Origin: Chloroflexota bacterium
Lineage (GTDB): Bacteria; Chloroflexota; Anaerolineae; Aggregatilineales; Phototrophicaceae
Direction: 5' to 3'
Length of the DNA: 39,497 nt
Assembly: GCA_009840575.1 (NCBI GenBank)
Contig: VXNO01000104.1
Location: 1 to 39,497, forward strand
Part shown: piece after piece, positions 8,714 to 15,587 of the stretch
How the letters are laid out: each line of letters opens with the position of its first letter
Numbering within the stretch: the first letter of the stretch is position 1
Notes under the pieces: model-generated
Seen by the model: the letters and a program-made list of their open reading frames with translations, nothing else
Database searches by the model: none
What the model was told of the DNA's origin: nothing
Position numbers and translations under genes: made by a program

Positions 8714-8766
8714 CTCTGTGCCCTCTGCGCCTCTGTGGTGAATTAATTTTGATGCGATTGCCCTGA
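8714..8766 (+). repeat. CTCTGTG dispersed element, copy 2
   Basis: CTCTGTG, then GCCTCTGTGGTGAAT, then AATTTTGATGCGATTGCCCTGA. Its 3' end abuts the duplicated aldolase tail starting at 8766, so the element lies exactly on the junction of the tandem duplication. Confidence 0.75.
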
Positions 8767-8810
8767 TCGCCGGCAGCGATTTGTGAAAAATTAAGCGGAG
8801 AAATGCTTGC
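8766..8810 (+). pseudogene. Duplicated 3' end of the class II aldolase gene
   Basis: This 45-base stretch repeats 7714-7758 with two substitutions. It includes codons for the aldolase C-terminus RRQRFVK, a stop codon and the bases reaching into the next promoter's -35. No aldolase gene precedes it here, so it marks the left edge of a copied segment. Confidence 0.85.
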
Positions 8811-8835
8811 ATTTTCCCTTACAATATATTACAAT
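8807..8835 (+). promoter_or_regulatory. Predicted sigma-70 promoter of secreted protein gene 2
   Basis: TTGCAT (8807-8812), a 17-base spacer and TACAAT (8830-8835). The -35 is part of the duplicated segment while the -10 region has diverged from copy 1, consistent with an independently maintained promoter. Confidence 0.5.
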
Positions 8836-8862
8836 AGATTATCTTAGATCAGAGGTGACATC

Positions 8863-9546
8863 ATGGTAGCCAGAAACGTAGTAATTGCTTCTTTGATTTT
8901 GTTGTGTTTCTCGATAGTAGCGCAAGCGAAAGATGTAAAACGGGTGAAGGTTCCCGTCGTCGGCGAAACCTTCACTGTCAAGCTCAAACCGAACTCCGTT
9001 TATGTTGTTGATCCCTTCGAGACCGTAGCAACCCCAGCGGCAGAGATTGTCGAGGGTTGCATATCGAGTCTCGGTGGAAGTCTGCCCAATGTCATTGAAT
9101 TTGGCACCCAGTTCCGGACCCTCGTAGCTGGCAGCGGCTGTTCTCTGAAACTGCGCGTCATAGACAACGATCCGACGACAAACGTCATGAGCTTCATGCT
9201 CGTGCGCGATCGTATTGAAATTGATGTGACCGGGGATTGGAAGAAAGTCAAGCTGGGCAAGGGCAGCTACGCAATTTTTCAAGACCCCAAGCGGGTAGCG
9301 ATTGAGCTTGATTTGGAGAATTCGTCCGCGGGCTGCCGCGAAGTGCATGATGGCGACAAAAACGAAGCCAATCGAGCTTATGGCATTGAGCAAGACAAGC
9401 GAAACGGAAAAGCGATTATCGAAAATCGCGGATCTTGGTATCGCATCCTGCCCAAGCGCTGCAACTTGCGGCTGCGCGCTTTTGATGGTAAGACAGGCAA
9501 GCTCACGCTGTTCAAATTTGCCAACAAGGCGATTTTGCCGCGGTAA
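8863..9546 (+). CDS. Secreted protein of unknown function, paralogue 2
   Basis: This 227-residue protein is a diverged paralogue of the gene at 7811. It starts with a signal peptide (residues 1-22, ending VAQA-KD), followed by a soluble, probably beta-rich domain. Conserved landmarks in order are VDPFETV, a cysteine pair in the first half, W.KVKLGKGSY, IELDLENSSAGC, YGIEQ, SWYRILPKRC and NLRLRAFDG. An AGAGGTGA ribosome-binding site precedes the ATG. It stands upstream of the intact ASRT gene, exactly as paralogue 1 stands upstream of the ASRT remnant. I know no family for it. The retained cysteines and motifs suggest both copies are functional. Confidence 0.8.
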   Translation: MVARNVVIASLILLCFSIVAQAKDVKRVKVPVVGETFTVKLKPNSVYVVDPFETVATPAAEIVEGCISSLGGSLPNVIEFGTQFRTLVAGSGCSLKLRVIDNDPTTNVMSFMLVRDRIEIDVTGDWKKVKLGKGSYAIFQDPKRVAIELDLENSSAGCREVHDGDKNEANRAYGIEQDKRNGKAIIENRGSWYRILPKRCNLRLRAFDGKTGKLTLFKFANKAILPR

Positions 9547-9646
9547 CTGTCGATTCGCTGACTTCGCGTCATTTATCCATTATCTTGATTTGGGTGGCGG
9601 CAGCGCCATCCCATAATCAGGTTTGGAATGCAATCAAAGGGAAAAC

Positions 9647-10027
9647 ATGCCTACTCATGGTGCCCTGACCTGGCTCATCCCCGATGCCTACTTGGCTGCC
9701 CCCGCCGATGACGACCCGGTCAATAAAAACCACGAAGCCATCTGCGTGCTCAATGTCACGCCCGATGACGCCAATATCTTGCTGGATTTCTACTTTGAAG
9801 ACCGTCCGCCCGTAGAGGGCATCGCGGTAGTCGCGCCTGCCAAGCGCTGCCCGCACCTGCGCCTGGACAAACCCGAGCAAATCGGCGGCTTCGAGATTCC
9901 TTTTGATGTGCCATATGGCGTCCGCTTGCGCAGCGATGTGCCGATTGTCGTGCAATACTCGCGGATGTATGCCAGCGGCGGTCGCATCGATAGCCTCATC
10001 ACCACCATGGCCTACCCGGTCGAGTAA
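9647..10027 (+). CDS. Anabaena sensory rhodopsin transducer (ASRT) family protein
   Basis: A 126-residue single-domain beta-sandwich protein related to the Anabaena sensory rhodopsin transducer. Family landmarks are the N-terminal LTWLIPDAYL, HEAICVLN, a mid-region RPPVEGIAVVAPAKR, HLRLD, and the C-terminal DVPIVVQYSRM followed by TTMAYPVE. I chose the ATG at 9647 because AAAGGGA precedes it; a longer frame from 9623 lacks such a site. No rhodopsin gene is present. Homologues outside cyanobacteria are proposed to bind small molecules, possibly sugars, and this copy lies among sugar-catabolic genes, so a role in sugar sensing or binding is plausible but inferred. Confidence 0.85.
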   Translation: MPTHGALTWLIPDAYLAAPADDDPVNKNHEAICVLNVTPDDANILLDFYFEDRPPVEGIAVVAPAKRCPHLRLDKPEQIGGFEIPFDVPYGVRLRSDVPIVVQYSRMYASGGRIDSLITTMAYPVE

Positions 10028-10039
10028 GCCGCCGCGGGT

Positions 10040-10870
10040 TCAATCGGGCAGCAACGTGTTCCAGGAGCGGAAGAGCAGGCGCTGCTCGCGAGAATAGCGC
10101 GCAAAGGTTTCGGGCAGGATATTGGGCTCTTCGTCCATGGTGCTGATATTCTGCGACTTCATCCAATAAGGTCCATAGCCGACATGCAGGGTCTTGCGGG
10201 TCTGCTGCGAGCGGTTAGTTAAACCGCCGTGGCGCAGATTCTCGGTGAAGAGGATTGCGTCGCCAGCGCGAACGGGCAGCCCAATCATTCCCGGTTCTTT
10301 GTCGGGGTCAGTTCCTTCGTATGGCGAGAGCATATTACTTTTGTGCGTGGCTGGCACGACGCAAAATTCGCCCTGCCCCGGTTGCACATCGTGAACGAAG
10401 TAGATCATCCGCACCATCATGCAGCTGATGCCGTCACTGGTATAGCTGTATCGATATTTAGAAGCGACTGGTCCGCCCAGGTGCGTGCTGGTCTGGTTGC
10501 CAGGATAGCGGATGCGAATCTCGGAATTGTTGATGGTCGGGCGTTCCTGGACAATGGCGCGGATGTATTCCATGGTAGGAGTGTGTCCGACCAGCAGATC
10601 AAAGACTGGGTCGGCATTGAAGAAGTCTTCGATGATCATGGTCTTGCCTGTTTGGCGCGCTCCGCGGACATAGTAGCCGTGCTCGGCATCATGCCGGTAT
10701 TCAGGTCCCCAGGCGCTGACTTTGTCGGCCGGGCGCGAAAGCCGGGCTTCGGCACGGTCTTCTAGCGCGTCGATGGCGGCTGACAAGTCGCGCGTCTGGC
10801 TTTCACTCAACATGTTGCGGATGATAAGATACCCTTGGCGGTCAAATTCATAACGTTCAATCTCGTTCAT
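10040..10870 (-). CDS. PhyH-like Fe(II)/2-oxoglutarate dioxygenase family protein, HxG variant
   Basis: A cytoplasmic protein of 276 residues in the phytanoyl-CoA dioxygenase superfamily. The start at 10870 has a strong GAAGGAG site eight bases upstream; a longer frame exists but is not needed. The double-stranded beta-helix landmarks are present: IRIRYPGNQTSTH130, FVHDVQPGQGEFCVVPATHK (about 158-177), GDAILF and H214 in RHGG, then R225. The position where the family normally has HxD reads H130-L-G132, so the carboxylate ligand is missing. Such a change occurs in Fe/2OG halogenases and in some PhyH subfamilies, so activity cannot be assumed. It ends 13 bases from the convergent ASRT gene. Confidence 0.85.
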   Translation of the reverse strand: MNEIERYEFDRQGYLIIRNMLSESQTRDLSAAIDALEDRAEARLSRPADKVSAWGPEYRHDAEHGYYVRGARQTGKTMIIEDFFNADPVFDLLVGHTPTMEYIRAIVQERPTINNSEIRIRYPGNQTSTHLGGPVASKYRYSYTSDGISCMMVRMIYFVHDVQPGQGEFCVVPATHKSNMLSPYEGTDPDKEPGMIGLPVRAGDAILFTENLRHGGLTNRSQQTRKTLHVGYGPYWMKSQNISTMDEEPNILPETFARYSREQRLLFRSWNTLLPD

Positions 10871-11019
10871 GGTCTGTCTCCTTCTATAAAGAATGTTATG
10901 CGCAATTTTGCTTTGCGACTCAGCCACTGATTTTCAGCTTGTGTGAGCCACCCCGCCCGCAGAAGGGCGCGGATGCTGTTTGCTTATGGGCAACAGCGGT
11001 TGGGTGGTCTTATGGTAGC

Positions 11020-11433
11020 TCATGGCGCGGTTTCTTGAATCAGCTTGACCGGGCAGTTGATGCCGTGCCCGCCGCCTTCGACCACCACCTGCTCACCGAC
11101 GAAACCAGCCGTTTCACGCCACAGGCTGTAGCTGATAATGTAGCCAATTTCACGACCATCGACGGGCATGGGCGCTAGAAAACTGGCGCTGCCACTGTAT
11201 TGCCCAGCCTCATCGCGCAGCAGGCGGAAGTCGCCAAAGGTGATTTCACGCTCGTCGAGGACTGTGATGTGGATGGTCTCCGCCTCCCGCGCCTGGCAGT
11301 CGCCCGCATAGTCCAAGCGCCAGATGCCAGCGCCGGGCGGAGATTCGCGCATAGGCGCTGCCAGGCTGCCGCAGCCAGCCAAGAACACGATAAACAGCAG
11401 GCATAGCAGGTTGCCCAGCCGCGAAAGCGCCAT
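11020..11433 (-). CDS. Small lipoprotein of unknown function
   Basis: A protein of 137 residues if it starts at 11433. Residues 1-20 form a lipoprotein signal with the lipobox LAGC (C21), so the mature protein is probably anchored on the outer face of the membrane. The rest has no recognisable domain: a WRLDYAGDC segment, a beta-rich middle, and a C-terminal GGGHGINCPVKLI with a cysteine that may pair with the one near residue 45. A longer frame to 11490 runs through the hairpin at 11452 and looks artificial. It follows the oxidoreductase pair on the same strand. The gap to the next gene (10871-11019) shows nothing notable. Confidence 0.65.
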   Translation of the reverse strand: MALSRLGNLLCLLFIVFLAGCGSLAAPMRESPPGAGIWRLDYAGDCQAREAETIHITVLDEREITFGDFRLLRDEAGQYSGSASFLAPMPVDGREIGYIISYSLWRETAGFVGEQVVVEGGGHGINCPVKLIQETAP

Positions 11434-11451
11434 TATCCGTGTAATTTGCCT

Positions 11452-11471
11452 CCCCCCGATTTTTCGGGGGG
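11452..11471 (-). terminator. Strong hairpin between oxidoreductase and lipoprotein genes
   Basis: CCCCCCGA (11452-11459), a TTTT loop and TCGGGGGG (11464-11471) form a perfect 8-bp stem on either strand. It lies 22 bases beyond the oxidoreductase stop. No long U-run follows, so it may be a partial terminator or an mRNA-stabilising structure. Confidence 0.55.
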
Positions 11472-11492
11472 ATCGAGGGGAGTAAGCCAAGC

Positions 11493-12548
11493 CTACAGCA
11501 GCACTTCCCGCCCGCTGGCTTCGCTGGCATAGATGGCGTTGAGCACCTGCATGACTTGCAAGGATTGCTCGGCTGGCACGGGCGAAGGCACGCCGTCCAC
11601 GATGGCTTGGGCGAACTCAATGCACTCCTGCGCATGTGGCTCGGCTTGGTCGCGCGTGAGCTTCAAGGTTCGGTTGGTGAGTTGCTTGGTGTCATAATTC
11701 GTCTGATAAATCTCACAGCGGGGCCAGTGCGAGCCGCCTTTGTCGCCATAAAGCCACATCTGCATATCTTCGCTGTCGGTGTCGTGATGCAGCATCCACG
11801 AGACTTCCAGAACCAGCGTCGCGCCATTATCGAAGCGCACAAAAGCCAGCGCCAGTTCTTCGACATCCATCTCGGGCGGCACGAGGTTCAGGTTGTCCCA
11901 CAAGCCAAAGGCTTTGGGGTTTTTCGCCAAGCGCTTGCTGGCCACGCCGGTCACCGAGATGGGGCGCGGATTGCCCATGAACCACAGCGTCAAGTCGAGG
12001 ATGTGCACGCCGATATCGATGGTCGCGCCACCGCCGCTATGTTGCTTGAGTAGGAAGCCGGGCCTGGTGGGGATGGCGGTGCGGCGCAGCATCCAACTGC
12101 GGGCATGGTAGACCTCGCCCAGCGCGCCGGCGTCAATCTCGGCTTTCAGCGCTTTTGATTTGCCACTGAAGCGGAAGTGCTGGGCGGTCATCAGCAGTTT
12201 GCCACTGTGGTCGCGGGCGTCGATCATGCGTTGGACATCAGCGGGCGTTGGTGCCAGCGGCTTCTCGCAGATGACATGTTTGCCAGCTTCCAACGCGGCG
12301 ATACTCAGGTCAGCGTGGTACATATTGGGTGTGCAGACATCGATGATGTCGATATCGGGGTCAGCTATGAGTTCGGCGCTGTCGCTGTACAGGCGGCTGA
12401 TGCCATGCTGCGCGCCCCAGTGTTCCAATGCGGCTGGGGCAAGGTCTGCGCCAGCGACGACTTCGGCATGGGGCGAGGCCGCCCAACCTGGCATGTGCGC
12501 GCGGGCAATCCCGCCGACGCCGATGACACCCACTTTCAAACTGCTCAT
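11493..12548 (-). CDS. Gfo/Idh/MocA family oxidoreductase
   Basis: An NAD(P)-dependent sugar-type dehydrogenase of 351 residues. The N-terminal Rossmann motif VGVIGVGGIARAH (residues 5-17) binds the nucleotide, and the family lysine is in CEKPLAP near residue 95. The C-terminal half is the alpha/beta dimerisation domain with GGGATIDIGVHILDLTLWF, carrying the usual D and H active-site residues. The start at 12548 has AAGGAGC upstream; the longer frame to 12734 overlaps the neighbouring gene and is rejected. It sits 11 bases behind a second family member, so the two are probably co-transcribed and may catalyse oxidation/reduction steps on the same sugar. The exact substrate cannot be told. Confidence 0.9.
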   Translation of the reverse strand: MSSLKVGVIGVGGIARAHMPGWAASPHAEVVAGADLAPAALEHWGAQHGISRLYSDSAELIADPDIDIIDVCTPNMYHADLSIAALEAGKHVICEKPLAPTPADVQRMIDARDHSGKLLMTAQHFRFSGKSKALKAEIDAGALGEVYHARSWMLRRTAIPTRPGFLLKQHSGGGATIDIGVHILDLTLWFMGNPRPISVTGVASKRLAKNPKAFGLWDNLNLVPPEMDVEELALAFVRFDNGATLVLEVSWMLHHDTDSEDMQMWLYGDKGGSHWPRCEIYQTNYDTKQLTNRTLKLTRDQAEPHAQECIEFAQAIVDGVPSPVPAEQSLQVMQVLNAIYASEASGREVLL

Positions 12549-12559
12549 GTTCTCGCTCC

Positions 12560-13579
12560 TTATGATTTTTGGGGTTTTACCCAGGTATTTGTCTGCGCAG
12601 CATGGTACATAGCTTGCATGACGGCGCTGCGCCGCGCCGCTTCCTTCGCGCTGATCAATGGAACGGATTCGCCCAGCAGCGCCTCCAAAAACAGTACGAA
12701 GGCGTGGGGCCGGGCGGCGGGCAAGTCCGTCCATTCGCCACCATCCGCGCCCTCTAGATTATCCGACTTTAGGAACAATTTGCCATTGTCAACATAGGCG
12801 ACGCCGCCTGTGCCGCTGATTAGCACCGGCTGGGGTCTCAGCATATCCACCCAGCCAGCCGCCAGCGAGGCGATGACGCCATTCGCAAAGCGCAGTAGAC
12901 CTTCGCCATATTCATCGCATTCGTATCGCCCCAATGGGCGATCGACCTGCGCTGTAACGCGCTCGACATTGCCGAGCAGCCACATCAGCATATCCAGCGA
13001 ATGCGCGCCTAGATCGCCAAAGCCGCCGCAGCCCGCCCGCTCCAGCTCCGTCATCCAGTGAAAGCCATCTTTGTACCAGCCGAGCCCGGGGTCGAACCAG
13101 CCCGCTAATGCGCCGTGATGCACATTGCTGTGCCGCGCCCGCGTGACCGTGCCGAAGACGCCGTCATCAATCCAGGTTTTGAGCTGTTGGCTGATTGGGT
13201 AGCTGCGCATGAAATGGCCGATCTGGAAGATGACGCCAGCCTCATCAATGGCGCGCTGCATGGCATAGGCGTCTTCGGCGCTACTGGCTAGCGGTTTTTC
13301 GACGAAGAGGTGCTTGCCGGCGGCGCAGGCGGCTGCGACCAATTCGCGGTGCAAGTTGGTCTCGGAGCAGACGATGACAGCATCGATAGCATCATCGCGC
13401 AGGATGTCGCGGTATTCGCTGACGGCGAGCCCCCCGCTGTGTCCGGCGGCGATGCTGGCGCGGGCGGGGTCGTTATCCCAAAGCGACTTGATGGTGAATT
13501 GCGCGGGGCGCTCCAAAATGGACTGGATGAATGAGGGCGCGTGGATGTGCGCCACGCCCAAAAATGCGAGTGTTTTCAT
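12560..13579 (-). CDS. Gfo/Idh/MocA family oxidoreductase
   Basis: A second NAD(P)-dependent sugar dehydrogenase homologue, 339 residues. The N-terminal beta-strand and nucleotide site read TLAFLGVAHIHAP, with Ala-His in place of the usual Gly-rich loop. FVEKPLASS near residue 95 holds the family lysine, and GCGGFGDLGAHSLDMLMWLLG matches the active-site helix with D and H. The CAAGGAG ribosome-binding site six bases upstream of the ATG fixes the start. It is the first gene of a minus-strand run with the next oxidoreductase. The altered glycine loop is common in a subgroup of this family, so it is probably functional. The substrate is unknown. Confidence 0.88.
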   Translation of the reverse strand: MKTLAFLGVAHIHAPSFIQSILERPAQFTIKSLWDNDPARASIAAGHSGGLAVSEYRDILRDDAIDAVIVCSETNLHRELVAAACAAGKHLFVEKPLASSAEDAYAMQRAIDEAGVIFQIGHFMRSYPISQQLKTWIDDGVFGTVTRARHSNVHHGALAGWFDPGLGWYKDGFHWMTELERAGCGGFGDLGAHSLDMLMWLLGNVERVTAQVDRPLGRYECDEYGEGLLRFANGVIASLAAGWVDMLRPQPVLISGTGGVAYVDNGKLFLKSDNLEGADGGEWTDLPAARPHAFVLFLEALLGESVPLISAKEAARRSAVMQAMYHAAQTNTWVKPQKS

Positions 13580-13652
13580 GCCGACTCCTTGTTTGGCTTT
13601 GCGGCGCTAGTTGTAGCACAGCGCGGCGAAAATGCACACTCGCTTCTGCCAG

Positions 13653-13680
13653 TTGCCAGAGCGCGATTTTGGACTATAGT
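13653..13680 (+). promoter_or_regulatory. Predicted promoter of the MOSC gene
   Basis: TTGCCA (13653-13658), a 16-base spacer and TATAGT (13675-13680), followed by a short leader and GCAGGAGA before the ATG at 13716. The region lies between divergent genes. Confidence 0.55.
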
Positions 13681-13715
13681 TCACAGGATACATACGAGCA
13701 TGGCAGGAGACGAAC

Positions 13716-14243
13716 ATGGCATACCGCCTCACTTATGACGAATTGGAAGCGCGCTGGCGGGACGCAAGCCCCTCGCCGACCGATGACGGCGCTGTCGAAC
13801 TGATTGTGCGCCGCCCTGTGCCTGAAGAGCGCGAAGAGTTGCAGCGCGCCAATTTCAGCGCCGAAGCTGGCTTGGAGGGCGATGACTGGCTGCGCCGCAG
13901 TGGTGACCCCGACGCCCAGATCACCTTGATGAACAGCCGCGTCGTTCACCTGCTGGCGGGCGATAAAGCGCGCTGGGCAGAAGCGGGCGACCAGCTATTT
14001 GTCGACCTGGAACTCAGCGAAGACAACCTGCCGCCAGGCACACGCTTGCAGATTGGCAGCGTCTTGATGGAAGTTAGTCCGCTGCCGCACACGGGCTGCA
14101 ACAAGTTCGCTCGCCGCTTTGGCGTGCCCGCGCGCAAGTGGGTCATGTCTGATGAAGGCAAGCGCGCTCGCCGCCGGGGTATGTATACGCGCGTCGTACA
14201 AGATGGCGAGATCGCCGTGGGCGACCGCATCCGCAAAGTCTAG
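13716..14243 (+). CDS. MOSC domain-containing protein
   Basis: A 175-residue stand-alone MOSC domain. The family, named after the C-terminal domain of molybdenum cofactor sulfurase, handles sulfur carried on a cysteine and Mo-cofactor-related substrates. The key cysteine is C128 in PHTGCNKFARRFG, the usual MOSC signature, with LMNSRVVHLLAG earlier. The length fits single-domain YiiM-like members but lacks their C-terminal extension. The nearby genes concern sugars, with no molybdenum enzyme in sight, so its partner is unknown. It is followed after 33 bases by the mutarotase gene, whose own GGAGG site suggests a shared transcript with independent translation. Confidence 0.85.
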   Translation: MAYRLTYDELEARWRDASPSPTDDGAVELIVRRPVPEEREELQRANFSAEAGLEGDDWLRRSGDPDAQITLMNSRVVHLLAGDKARWAEAGDQLFVDLELSEDNLPPGTRLQIGSVLMEVSPLPHTGCNKFARRFGVPARKWVMSDEGKRARRRGMYTRVVQDGEIAVGDRIRKV

Positions 14244-14276
14244 CCTCGTCACAGCGCAGGCAACCTGGAGGCATAC

Positions 14277-14714
14277 ATGATAGACGGCAAACTCATCCAC
14301 CCGCAGATTTTGCAGGCGCTCGGCACAGCCGGGCACGGCGCGACCATCCTCATCCCCGATGGCAATTACCCTTTCGCCACCCATTCGCATCCACGGGCTC
14401 AGCGCGTCTACCTGAATCTGGCACCAGGCATCTGCACGGTTACCGATGTCATGCGCGCCATCCTCAGCTGCACGCCGGTCGAAGCCGCCCAGGTCATGCG
14501 CCGCGATGATGGCGCAGAGCCCAGCATCTACGCCGATTTTCGCAAGCTGCTGCCCGCTGATGCGCCGTTGCAGCCGCTGGAACGTTTTGATTTCTATGCA
14601 GCCGCCAAACAAGACAATTGCTGCCTGGTCATCGCGACTGGTGAGCAGCGCATCTACGCCAATATCCTGCTGACCATCGGCGTGGTGCAGCCGCCCGAGG
14701 CCATGGCGGTCTAG
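14277..14714 (+). CDS. RbsD/FucU family sugar mutarotase
   Basis: This 145-residue protein interconverts alpha/beta (and for RbsD pyran/furan) forms of a sugar so that the correct anomer reaches its isomerase or kinase. Characteristic features are HPQILQALGTAGH20G, the ILIPD28GNYP loop and a C-terminal hydrophobic strand. A GGAGG site precedes the ATG. FucU acts on fucose and RbsD on ribose; the sequence alone does not decide, though GNYP is FucU-like and would suit a deoxy-hexose such as fucose or rhamnose, consistent with the kinase operon upstream. It is directly followed, four bases later, by a HAD phosphatase, so the two are likely co-translated. Confidence 0.9.
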   Translation: MIDGKLIHPQILQALGTAGHGATILIPDGNYPFATHSHPRAQRVYLNLAPGICTVTDVMRAILSCTPVEAAQVMRRDDGAEPSIYADFRKLLPADAPLQPLERFDFYAAAKQDNCCLVIATGEQRIYANILLTIGVVQPPEAMAV

Positions 14715-14718
14715 GCGC

Positions 14719-15399
14719 ATGGCGATAGAAGCCGTCATCTATGATATGGACGGCGTGCTGGTCGATAGCGAAGTCTATTGGGATCAGGCGCGGGTCGACT
14801 TCGCTGCCGAGCGCGGCTTGCGCTGGACGGAAACCATGCAGCGGCAGGCTATGGGACGCAGCACCATCGGCTGGGCGAAGGTCATGCGCGAGCAACTGGC
14901 GCTGGGCATGTCACTGGAGGCGATCATCGCTGAGATGAAAGCGCGCGTCATCGCCCAATACGAGCAGCGCATGCCGACGCGTCCCGGCGCATTGGAGTCG
15001 GTGGCGGCGCTGCAGGCGCATTACCGCATCGGCTTGGCATCAGGCTCGCCGACCGAAATCATCAAAGCCGTCTTGCGCATCACCGGGCTGGATCAACAAT
15101 TTGAAGTCATCATCTACGGCGATGAGGTGCCACGCGGCAAGCCAGCCCCCGATATCTACCTGGAAGCGCTGCGGCAGTTGAATATCGCGCCAGAGCGAGC
15201 GCTGGGCATCGAAGATTCCGCCAATGGCTTGCGGTCTTTGCAAGCGGCGGGCATGTTCGCCGTTGCCGCGCCCAGCCCCGGCTTCCCGCTACCGCCTAAT
15301 GTCCTCGCGCTGGCGGATGCGCATATCCCTACTTTGGAAGATTTCACGGTGGATCTAGTGCGGGAAATAAGCACTTCTGAGCAAGTCGTGAAACATTGA
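14719..15399 (+). CDS. HAD-superfamily hydrolase (beta-phosphoglucomutase/phosphatase type)
   Basis: A 226-residue HAD subfamily IA protein, cytoplasmic, acting on small phosphorylated metabolites, probably sugar phosphates. Motif I is D9-M-D11-G-V in YDMDGVLVDSE, motif II is LASGSP, motif III is GKPAPDIY with the catalytic lysine, and motif IV is GIEDSANGL. An alpha-helical cap lies between motifs I and II. The four-base gap after the mutarotase suggests a functional pair. Whether it is a phosphatase or a mutase cannot be read from sequence alone; the cap type and motifs fit both. Confidence 0.88.
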   Translation: MAIEAVIYDMDGVLVDSEVYWDQARVDFAAERGLRWTETMQRQAMGRSTIGWAKVMREQLALGMSLEAIIAEMKARVIAQYEQRMPTRPGALESVAALQAHYRIGLASGSPTEIIKAVLRITGLDQQFEVIIYGDEVPRGKPAPDIYLEALRQLNIAPERALGIEDSANGLRSLQAAGMFAVAAPSPGFPLPPNVLALADAHIPTLEDFTVDLVREISTSEQVVKH

Positions 15400-15460
15400 C
15401 CACAAAGGCTCATGGCTAAGGGAGATGTGGTGGTTTGCCTTGGCAAATCCTCTCTATGCC

Positions 15461-15512
15461 CTCTGTGTATCCTCGTTTCCTCTGTGGTGAATAATTTGAC
15501 GCGATTGCCCTG
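15461..15512 (+). repeat. CTCTGTG dispersed element, copy 3
   Basis: CTCTGTGTATCCTCG, then CCTCTGTGGTGAATAATT and the tail GACGCGATTGCCCTGG. It lies in the 188-base gap between HAD and MFS genes, which otherwise contains only the MFS leader. Confidence 0.75.
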
Positions 15513-15587
15513 GACCTGAAGCGGCGTATCATTTCTGCGCCGCGCGCGTTACCATTAGGCAACAACCCAGGATCCGCTGGACGCAAC

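Noticed and set aside
8527-8766. Open frame of 79 codons between the two secreted paralogues
   Set aside because: It consists of an ASRT remnant followed by a palindrome and the CTCTGTG repeat, so it is not a gene.
12549-12734. N-terminal extension of the first Gfo/Idh oxidoreductase
   Set aside because: It overlaps the neighbouring oxidoreductase, while the start at 12548 has a good ribosome-binding site directly before the Rossmann fold.
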